The translations under genes were made by a program, and so were the position numbers. A DNA stretch of 7,704 nt from a bacterium (GTDB lineage: Bacteria; UBA3054), in assembly GCA_017538635.1 (NCBI GenBank), contig JAFYIM010000498.1, forward strand, positions 1-7,704, written 5' to 3'. Positions 1-5,069 of this stretch are shown here, one piece after another; position 1 is the stretch's first letter; the number at the start of each line of letters is the position of its first letter. Below the pieces are notes generated by a model that worked only from the letters and a program-made list of their open reading frames with translations, was not told where the DNA came from and ran no database searches.

Positions 1-858
1 ACGAGTCGCTCTCACGCTGTTGCAGCCGTGCGCGATGTTGGCGAAAGGTCCGCCGTGGATGAGGGCGGGCGTTCCTTCCAGCGTCTGGACCATGTTGGGG
101 TTGATGGCGTCTTTTAACATGGCGGTCAAAGCGCCGCCGCAGCCGAGTTCCCTGACGTCCACCGGCTGTCCGGTGTAGGTGTAGGCTACGATGATGTTGT
201 TCAGCCTTTCCTTGAGGTCGTCGAGGTCCTTGGCCAGGCAGAAAATAGCCATGACTTCACTGGCGACCGTGATCTGGAAGCCGTCTTCTCTGGGCGTGCC
301 GTTCGGTTTGCCGCCCAAGCCGATGACGATCTGGCGAAGGTTGCGGTCGTTCATGTCGAGGCAGCGCTTGAAAAGGATCCTCCTGGGATCGATGCCCAGC
401 TGGTTCCCCTGCTGAATGTGATTGTCGATAAGGGCGCAGAGCAGGTTGTTGGCCGCGGTGATGGCGTGGATGTCGCCGGTGAAGTGGAGGTTGATGTCCT
501 CCATCGGAACGACCTGACTGTAGCCGCCGCCCGCCGCACCGCCTTTGACGCCGAATACCGGGCCTAAGGAAGGCTCTCTAAGAGCCAGCATGGTCTTCTT
601 TCCCAGCCTGTTCATAGCCTGCGCCAGGCCAACCGACACGGTGGTCTTGCCTTCGCCGGCCGGAGTCGGGTTGATGGCCGTGACAAGGATGAGCTTGCCG
701 TCCTTTTCGTTCGCCAGTCTGGCGAAAAGGTTCTCGTTCAGTTTGGCTTTGTATTTGCCGTAAAGCTCAATTTCATCCTCCCCTATCCCCCATTCGGCGG
801 CCAGGTCGGAGATTTTTTTCATTTTACAGCTTTGGGCGATCTCAATGTCAGACAGCAT
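1..858 (-). CDS. fhs: Formate-tetrahydrofolate ligase, N-terminal part (3' end beyond left edge)
   Basis: Catalyses ATP-dependent ligation of formate to tetrahydrofolate, giving 10-formyl-THF in the cytoplasm. The frame reads 286 codons from an ATG at 858 to base 1 without a stop. The family is usually about 555 residues, so roughly half is missing off the window edge. Visible motifs are the ATP-binding P-loop TPAGEGKTT (residues 65-73), the family signature [11 protein letters not shown] (103-113), VASEVMAI (198-205) and HGCNSV (277-282). These are diagnostic for Fhs. The start is fixed by a strong Shine-Dalgarno, AAAAGGAG (866-873), 7 nt upstream, and by a good promoter at 888-917. It is divergent from the amidohydrolase gene. 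No internal damage is seen. The identification is secure; only the missing C-terminal half is unknown. Confidence 0.97.
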   Translation of the reverse strand, partial: MLSDIEIAQSCKMKKISDLAAEWGIGEDEIELYGKYKAKLNENLFARLANEKDGKLILVTAINPTPAGEGKTTVSVGLAQAMNRLGKKTMLALREPSLGPVFGVKGGAAGGGYSQVVPMEDINLHFTGDIHAITAANNLLCALIDNHIQQGNQLGIDPRRILFKRCLDMNDRNLRQIVIGLGGKPNGTPREDGFQITVASEVMAIFCLAKDLDDLKERLNNIIVAYTYTGQPVDVRELGCGGALTAMLKDAINPNMVQTLEGTPALIHGGPFANIAHGCNSVRATR

Positions 859-887
859 AGTTTAACTCCTTTTGTTTATTTATGTGA

Positions 888-917
888 ATTGTAGCAAAAA
901 TCGCTTCGTTTTTTCAA
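888..917 (-). promoter_or_regulatory. Sigma-70-type promoter of fhs (extended -10)
   Basis: On the minus strand, TTGAAA (912-917) is followed after an 18-bp spacer by TACAAT (888-893). TGC sits directly before the hexamer, giving an extended -10. The expected transcription start is near 881, leaving a leader of about 23 nt that contains the fhs Shine-Dalgarno. The promoter is inferred from sequence only. Its -35 lies in the region where RNA polymerase would contact a promoter for the divergent gene. Confidence 0.75.
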
Positions 918-924
918 TCAGAGA

Positions 925-943
925 TTTTGGTAAGATAGAAGAT
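925..943 (+). promoter_or_regulatory. Possible extended -10 promoter of the amidohydrolase gene, leaderless-type spacing
   Basis: TGGTAAGAT (928-936) fits an extended -10 (TG-N-TAnnnT), with TAAGAT at 931-936. The first ATG follows only 7 nt later at 944, so transcription would begin on or next to the start codon. There is no convincing -35 hexamer; the expected position is a T-rich stretch at about 908-914 that overlaps the fhs -35. The only SD-like bases are AGAAG at 937-941, too close to the ATG to be ideal. The call is tentative. Confidence 0.4.
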
Positions 944-2191
944 ATGAAAAACGATTCCGGCTTACTTATAAAGGGCGCCGTATTAAACGGCGCGGTAACA
1001 GACGTGAGGATAAAGGGCGGTCTTTTCAGCGAGATCGAGCCTAGTCTCTCTCCCCTGCCAAATGAAACTGTCATTGACGCGCACGGCATGGCCATAACGC
1101 CGGCCTTCTACAATCTGCACGGGCACGCCGCCATGACTTTGATGCGCGGCTACGCCGACGACATCGAGCTGTTCAAATGGCTCAACGATTACGTCTGGCC
1201 CTTTGAGGCCAAGCTTAAAGCCGAGGACATTTACAACGGCACGCGCTTGGCGATACTGGAGATGATCAAAAGCGGGACGGTCCACTTCGAGGACATGTAT
1301 TGGTTTACTTATCAAGCCGCCCGCGCAGCCAAGGAAATGGGCATTCGCGCGAGGATCGGGTTGTTGGCCCTCAGCACGAACGGCGACGCGGACAAGCTCA
1401 ACCGGGAATGTTTGGATAGAATCGACGAATTCAGAGGGATCGTGAAGATCTCCATTGCGCCGCACGCCGTCTATACCGTCAATGAATCAAGGCTTCTGCA
1501 GTCACTTCATGCCAGCGAAGAGTACGGCCTTGACCTGCATATCCACGTATCCGAAACGGAAAAGGAAGTTCGGGATTGCTTTAAAGAGCACGGCATGTCC
1601 CCTGTCGCCTGGCTCGACAAGCTTGGGATCCTAAAAGAGACAACGATCATGGCCCACTGCGTGCATCTGAGCGACGAAGATCTTGAAATTATCGCGAAAA
1701 GAAGATCCTGGGCCGTGCACGTCCCCCTTTCCAATATGAAGCTTAGTTCCGGCGTGTTTCCCTATAAGAGGATAAGAGATTTCGGAGTAAGGGCCTGCCT
1801 GGGCACTGACGGCTGCTGCTCCAGCAACGATCTCAGTATGTTCAACGTCATGCGTTTCGCCTCATATCTAGCCAAGGTCTTCCACAAGGAGCCGACCATC
1901 GCTCCGGCGGAGGAAGTTTACGCCATGGCGACGCGCCAAGGGGCTTTGGCCGCGGGCGTGGACGGAGGCGTAATAGAAGTCGGAAAAGCGGCGGACTGCC
2001 TTCTTATAAACACCAACATCCCCTGCATGGTGCCGAACCACGACCTCATATCGAATCTGGTTTATTCCGCGAGCCCGGAGTGCGTGGACACCGTCATATG
2101 CGACGGAAAAATATTGATGAGGGGACGCGTGGTCCCGGGCGAAGAAGAGATCATCGCCAAGGCCAAAGAAAGCGTAAAGCGTCTTGCCTAG
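944..2191 (+). CDS. mtaD: Amidohydrolase, 5'-methylthioadenosine/S-adenosylhomocysteine deaminase type
   Basis: A 415-residue member of the amidohydrolase superfamily (TRZ/ATZ-MtaD branch). Characterised relatives deaminate S-adenosylhomocysteine, 5'-methylthioadenosine or 5'-deoxyadenosine to the inosyl compounds. By family alignment the metal ligands are H59 and H61 (NLHGH), H201 (HIHVSET) and D289 (LGTDG). E204 and H238 (MAHCVHL) are the catalytic pair, and H174 (APHAVYT) is a substrate-side residue. HAAMTLMRGYADD (61-73) is characteristic of the MtaD group. The C-terminus GVIEVGKAADCLLI rebuilds the small composite beta domain. The frame is open back to a TTG at 872, but that extension has no family-like sequence and overlaps the fhs leader and promoter. 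ATG 944, just before LLIKGAVL, is preferred. The exact substrate cannot be decided from sequence; 5'-deoxyadenosine deaminase (DadD-like) is the main alternative. Confidence 0.88.
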   Translation: MKNDSGLLIKGAVLNGAVTDVRIKGGLFSEIEPSLSPLPNETVIDAHGMAITPAFYNLHGHAAMTLMRGYADDIELFKWLNDYVWPFEAKLKAEDIYNGTRLAILEMIKSGTVHFEDMYWFTYQAARAAKEMGIRARIGLLALSTNGDADKLNRECLDRIDEFRGIVKISIAPHAVYTVNESRLLQSLHASEEYGLDLHIHVSETEKEVRDCFKEHGMSPVAWLDKLGILKETTIMAHCVHLSDEDLEIIAKRRSWAVHVPLSNMKLSSGVFPYKRIRDFGVRACLGTDGCCSSNDLSMFNVMRFASYLAKVFHKEPTIAPAEEVYAMATRQGALAAGVDGGVIEVGKAADCLLINTNIPCMVPNHDLISNLVYSASPECVDTVICDGKILMRGRVVPGEEEIIAKAKESVKRLA

Positions 2192-2272
2192 TCAGCAGGT
2201 GCGGTACCAATAGACCAGCATCAGAGCCAGCAAGAGCAGCGCGGAAATATTCAGGGCGTTCCAGACCAGCAT
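2192..2272 (-). CDS. Possible small single-pass membrane peptide, 26 aa, directly after metX
   Basis: An ATG at 2272 begins one base after the metX TAA stop (TAA-T-ATG) and opens 26 codons ending in TGA at 2192-2194. The product is MLVWNALNISALL followed by more Leu/Ala/Met/Val and ends VYWYRTC. It would form one hydrophobic helix of about 18-20 residues, with an aromatic/Arg interfacial end. AAGAG (2281-2285) lies 8 nt upstream as a weak Shine-Dalgarno, and coupling to metX termination is plausible. Codons are GC-rich at third positions, like the neighbours. Its stop abuts the stop of the convergent amidohydrolase gene (2191), so it fills the whole intergenic gap. I recognise no family. A chance short frame is possible. 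Confidence 0.4.
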   Translation of the reverse strand: MLVWNALNISALLLLALMLVYWYRTC

Positions 2273-2273
2273 A

Positions 2274-3518
2274 TTAAAAACTCTTGTTGTAGTTGCGGTA
2301 AACTCTCTCCAAAAAGCAGGAGACCAATCCCTCGTATTTCTGGTAATCGATTAGAAAACCGTCGTGGCCTTTTTCGCTGTCCACTTCGTTGAATTCCACG
2401 ATCTTTCCCTGGCGGCGCAAAGCCTCGGCCACTTCCAGCGTTTCCTTGGTCGGGAAGAGCCAGTCGGTCCTGAAACTTAAAAGCAGCGTCAAACATTTGA
2501 AGTTTGCGACCGCGTCGTCCAAGGTCTCCCCTTCCCTAACCAGATCGTAGTCGTCCAGGGCTTCCGTGATGTAGATGTAGCTGTTGGCGTCGAAGCGCTT
2601 CACAAAGGTCGTGCCCTGGTGCTCAAGGTAGCTCTCGACTTCAAACTGGTCGGTCACCTTGCCGTCGCGTTGCTGTTTGCGGCGGCCGAATTTGGCGCGC
2701 ATGCTCTGCTGGGAAAGGTAGGTGATGTGCGCGATCATTCTCGCAACGCCCAGGCCGCCGGCAGGCGGGTCGTTGTCGGGATAGTTGCCGCCGCGCCACT
2801 TGGGATCCAGCCTGATGGACTGGCGCTCAACTTCCGAGAAAGCGATGCCTTGCGGGGAAAGGTGCGCGCTGGTTGCGACCGCGACGATGGCGCTGAGATT
2901 GTCGGGATATCTTCTGGCCCATTCCAGGGTCATCATGCCGCCCATGGAGCCGCCCACGACCGCCAGCAGCCTCTTGATGCCGAAATGATCGACAACCAGT
3001 TTCTGCACGTTGACCGCGTCGCCGAAGGTGTATTCCGGGAAGCTCATGTTGTAGCGCTTCCTGGTCCTGGGGTTGATGGAGGCGGGGCTCGTGGTGTGAG
3101 GGGGCGCGCCCTCTACGGGCGGATAGACGTCGTTAGAGCATCCGCCCAGGTTGTTGGTGCAGATGACGAAATACTTGTTGGTGTCGATGGCTTTCCCGGG
3201 GCCGATGAGATTGCTCCACCAGCCGGCTTTTTCCGTGGGATAATAAGTGTAGTAGCCGCAGCAGTGGGAGTCGCCGGTCAGGGCGTGAATGACGAGGATG
3301 GCGTTGTCTTTCTCTTTATTAAGAGTGCCGAAGGTCTCGTAGATCACATCGAGTTCGGGAAGGCTCTCGCCGTTCTCCAGTTTGAAGGGCCTGTCGATGT
3401 GCAGGACTTGCTTGACGCTTAGGAGGCGCGGGCCTTTGTCGCTGGTCAGCGACGCCACGCTCGGGTCGTCCCAGCTGTTGTTTTCATCAATGTTTTTCTT
3501 GGCTTTCACCCTCTTCAA
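2274..3518 (-). CDS. metX: Homoserine O-acyltransferase (MetX, probably O-acetyltransferase)
   Basis: An alpha/beta-hydrolase-fold enzyme that transfers an acyl group from acyl-CoA to the homoserine hydroxyl, the committing step of methionine synthesis. The reading frame encodes up to 414 residues, somewhat longer than the usual 350-390. Numbering from TTG 3518, motifs are YETFGTLN (60-67), HALTGDSH (78-85), the nucleophile elbow GGSMGG with S191, D352 in TDWLFPT, and H385 in GHDGFL, making a complete Ser-Asp-His triad. Between GGC (125-127) and SINP (147-150) there are about 12 more residues than usual, Pro-rich. Acetyl versus succinyl donor cannot be settled from sequence. The start is uncertain: TTG 3518 immediately follows an in-frame TAA, has no good Shine-Dalgarno and lies 2 nt after a terminator U-tract. 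GTG at 3509 or 3458 are alternatives, since the family core begins only around residue 35. Expression is predicted to be controlled by the upstream SAM-II riboswitch. Confidence 0.96.
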   Translation of the reverse strand: MKRVKAKKNIDENNSWDDPSVASLTSDKGPRLLSVKQVLHIDRPFKLENGESLPELDVIYETFGTLNKEKDNAILVIHALTGDSHCCGYYTYYPTEKAGWWSNLIGPGKAIDTNKYFVICTNNLGGCSNDVYPPVEGAPPHTTSPASINPRTRKRYNMSFPEYTFGDAVNVQKLVVDHFGIKRLLAVVGGSMGGMMTLEWARRYPDNLSAIVAVATSAHLSPQGIAFSEVERQSIRLDPKWRGGNYPDNDPPAGGLGVARMIAHITYLSQQSMRAKFGRRKQQRDGKVTDQFEVESYLEHQGTTFVKRFDANSYIYITEALDDYDLVREGETLDDAVANFKCLTLLLSFRTDWLFPTKETLEVAEALRRQGKIVEFNEVDSEKGHDGFLIDYQKYEGLVSCFLERVYRNYNKSF

Positions 3519-3520
3519 TT

Positions 3521-3550
3521 AAAAAGGTCCGCTGCTAAAAGCAACGGACC
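3521..3550 (-). terminator. Intrinsic terminator / attenuator between the SAM-II aptamer and metX
   Basis: On the minus strand GGTCCGTTGC (3541-3550) pairs with GCAGCGGACC (3526-3535) as a 10-bp stem with one G-U wobble. The loop is TTTTA and TTTTT (3521-3525) follows. It would end the tRNA transcript and switch off metX. The strand AAAGGTC (3557-3563), inside the riboswitch pseudoknot, is perfectly complementary over 7 bp to GACC+TTT at 3523-3529. That offers a mutually exclusive antiterminator. The plus strand lacks a T-tract, so this signal serves only the minus strand. Confidence 0.85.
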
Positions 3551-3556
3551 CAGTCT

Positions 3557-3603
3557 GACCTTTAGCTATGTTTTACGTGGAGCAATTGTCGTAAATACCC
3601 ACG
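3557..3603 (-). promoter_or_regulatory. SAM-II (metA-motif) riboswitch aptamer controlling metX
   Basis: S-adenosylmethionine-binding H-type pseudoknot RNA, read on the minus strand. P1 is CGTGG (3599-3603) with CCACG (3576-3580). Loop 1 carries the conserved ATTT (3593-3596). TTGC (3582-3585) pairs with GC-(T)-AA (3562-3566), leaving the U between them unpaired, as in the known SAM-II core. GAC (3588-3590) pairs with GTC (3557-3559) to finish the pseudoknot. The joining AAAACA and the terminal GCTAAAG match the class consensus as I recall it. One deviation is T at 3597, where G usually precedes ATTT. Placement directly before metX fits the class, which regulates methionine synthesis genes. 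A terminator follows 6 nt later. Confidence 0.88.
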
Positions 3604-3612
3604 GAAATATAA

Positions 3613-3697
3613 TGGTGGAGGGGGATGGGATCGAACCATCGAAGGCAGTGCCAACAGATTTACAGTCTGCCCCGTTTGACCACTTCGGTACCCCTCC
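3613..3697 (-). tRNA. tRNA-Tyr (anticodon GUA)
   Basis: An 85-nt class II tRNA with encoded CCA (3613-3615). The acceptor stem GGAGGGG/CCCCTCC is perfect, with discriminator A. The anticodon loop CTGTAAA carries GTA (complement of 3661-3663). The anticodon stem GCAGA/TCTGT has one G-U. The 13-nt variable arm folds on GGC/GCC, and the T-arm GATGG-TTCGATC-CCATC is intact. The long variable arm is as expected for bacterial tRNA-Tyr. It lies 26 nt after tRNA-Thr in the same transcript. The AU-rich bases after the CCA (3604-3612) would suit endonucleolytic separation from the riboswitch. Confidence 0.98.
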
Positions 3698-3723
3698 ACG
3701 GATATTTGCTGTTTTAAAAGATC

Positions 3724-3799
3724 TGGAGCCGAAAATCGGACTTGAACCGATGACCTGCGGTTTACAAAACCGCCGCTCTACCGACTGAGCTATTCCGGC
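3724..3799 (-). tRNA. tRNA-Thr (anticodon UGU)
   Basis: A 76-nt class I tRNA with encoded CCA (3724-3726) and discriminator U. The acceptor stem GCCGGAA/TTTCGGC contains one G-U. The D-arm is GCTC-AGTCGGTA-GAGC. The anticodon stem GCGGT/ACCGC holds loop TTTGTAA with anticodon TGT (complement of 3764-3766). The T-arm ATCGG-TTCAAGT-CCGAT is intact. It is first in the tRNA transcript, about 20 nt downstream of the predicted transcription start. Confidence 0.98.
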
Positions 3800-3824
3800 T
3801 CTGCGATTTTCAAAGCATGCGAAA

Positions 3825-3853
3825 ATTGTATTAAAAGAGCGTTTGAAAGTCAA
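3825..3853 (-). promoter_or_regulatory. Strong sigma-70-type promoter of the tRNA-Thr/tRNA-Tyr (and probably metX) transcript
   Basis: On the minus strand TTGACT (3848-3853), a 17-bp spacer and TACAAT (3825-3830) give five of six consensus matches in each hexamer. The expected start is near 3818, leaving a short leader before the tRNA-Thr 5' end. It lies between the argJ stop (3866) and tRNA-Thr. No better promoter is seen between here and metX, so it may also drive the riboswitch and metX. Confidence 0.82.
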
Positions 3854-3865
3854 GGGAAGACCGGC

Positions 3866-5068
3866 CTACGTATAGTCGACGTTGATGTCGATATAGCCGT
3901 GGGTCATGTCGCAGGTCCAGGCGGTGAAGGAGCCTTTGCCCTTCCCTATCACGAGTCTCACCTTCACTTCTTTCTGGCGGTAAACTTTTGCAAGCTTTTC
4001 CCTGGGTGTTCCGGCGTTCATGCCGCCTTTGGCCGCGATAAGGTCGCCCATGTAGAGATCGACGCCGTACTGGTCGTAAGGGATCCCGGCTCTGCCGGCC
4101 GCGGCCAGGATCCTTCCCCAGTTGGGGTCGCCGCCGCAGATAGATGTTTTCACCAAGGGAGAATTGGCGATCGTCTTGGCGATCACTTCGGCGTCGGAAT
4201 CGCTTTTGGCGCCCTCGACCGTTACTTCGACGAACTTTGTGGCTCCCTCGCCGTCTCTCGCTATGTCTTTGGCGAGCTCAATGCAGACTTCCTCAAGAGC
4301 CTTATAGAAAGCGGCCTGATCTTTTTTCGTCTTGACAGGGACGCTGCTTGCGCCGGAGGCAAGCAGGAAGGCACTGTCGTTGGTGGAGGTGTCGCCGTCC
4401 ACGCTAACGTGGTTGAAGCTTGCCTTGACGGCTTTACTGAAGAGCTCCTGAAGAACGTCTTGCGTTACGACGGCGTCGGTCGTGATGTAAGCCAGCATGG
4501 TCGCCATATTCGGCGCGATCATGCCGGAGCCCTTGCACATTCCGCCGATCCTTACTTTGCCCTTGGAAAGCGCGACTTCCCTTTTGGATTGCTTTTTTAC
4601 CAGATCGGTCGTCAGGATGCCCTGCGCCGCGGCTTCTTCAGCGGCGGCGGAATCTTCCAAACTGAGGACGATCTTGGGAATGCCGCTCAGAATTTTATCA
4701 AGTGGCAGGAATTTCCCTATGCAGCCGGTAGAGGAAACGAAGACTTCGTTCGCGGGGCAGCCCAGCGTTTCCGAGAGCTTGCAGGCTGTGGCCAGCGCGT
4801 CCTCGTAGCCCCTCTCCCCTGTCGCGGCGTTGGCGTTGCCGGAATTCACGATGATGGCGCGGCAAACGCCGCCTTTGAGATGCTCTTTGCAGAGTTCGAC
4901 GGGCGCGGCGCAGCAGAGGTTTTTGGTAAAAGTTCCAGCGACCGTCGCGCCGGTCGGACAGACGAGCAGCGTCAGGTCGTTTTTGCTTTCCTTTATCCCG
5001 CAGTTGATGCTGGCGGCCATAAAGCCAAGCGGATAAAGGACGCCTTTCTTTTCTTTAGTCTTTGCCAT
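3866..5068 (-). CDS. argJ: Glutamate N-acetyltransferase / amino-acid N-acetyltransferase ArgJ
   Basis: Moves the acetyl group from N2-acetylornithine to glutamate in the cyclic arginine pathway; some members also use acetyl-CoA. The 400-residue length is typical of the family. ArgJ is made as a precursor that cleaves itself into alpha and beta chains at an Ala-Thr bond. Here the site is MIAPNMA|TML, making T190 the new N-terminal nucleophile. The oxyanion-hole Thr-Gly is in STGCIG (113-118). VSVDGDTSTND (221-231), CGGDPNWGRI (311-320) and the C-terminal MTHGYIDIN (388-396) are further family signatures. The start chosen is ATG 5068, one base after the proS stop (TGA-T-ATG). It has no clear Shine-Dalgarno, which suggests translational coupling. 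A TTG at 5098 would extend the protein by 10 residues into proS and is less likely. Whether it is bifunctional cannot be told from sequence. Confidence 0.97.
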   Translation of the reverse strand: MAKTKEKKGVLYPLGFMAASINCGIKESKNDLTLLVCPTGATVAGTFTKNLCCAAPVELCKEHLKGGVCRAIIVNSGNANAATGERGYEDALATACKLSETLGCPANEVFVSSTGCIGKFLPLDKILSGIPKIVLSLEDSAAAEEAAAQGILTTDLVKKQSKREVALSKGKVRIGGMCKGSGMIAPNMATMLAYITTDAVVTQDVLQELFSKAVKASFNHVSVDGDTSTNDSAFLLASGASSVPVKTKKDQAAFYKALEEVCIELAKDIARDGEGATKFVEVTVEGAKSDSDAEVIAKTIANSPLVKTSICGGDPNWGRILAAAGRAGIPYDQYGVDLYMGDLIAAKGGMNAGTPREKLAKVYRQKEVKVRLVIGKGKGSFTAWTCDMTHGYIDINVDYT

Positions 5069-5069
5069 A

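Noticed and set aside
872..943. TTG 872 as the start of the amidohydrolase
   Set aside because: It would add 24 residues unlike the family and place the initiation site over the fhs ribosome site and promoter; ATG 944 sits directly before the conserved N-terminus.
983..1465. Minus-strand open frame (160 codons) opposite the amidohydrolase
   Set aside because: It lies entirely across conserved amidohydrolase coding sequence and shows no recognisable domain.
2192..2290. Bidirectional terminator between the convergent amidohydrolase and metX
   Set aside because: I looked for a stem followed by a T-tract on either strand and found none; only a 10-bp direct repeat is present.
2619..3422. Plus-strand open frame (267 codons) antisense to metX
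   Set aside because: A shadow frame. metX on the minus strand has a complete catalytic triad and family motifs.
3606..3635. TATATT as the -10 of a separate metX promoter after tRNA-Tyr
   Set aside because: There is no acceptable -35 at 16-18 bp (it falls in the tRNA T-arm), and the start would fall inside aptamer P1 and break the riboswitch.
3566..3853. Minus-strand open frame (95 codons) across the tRNA block
   Set aside because: It runs through both tRNA genes and the aptamer; the reading is incidental to structured RNA.
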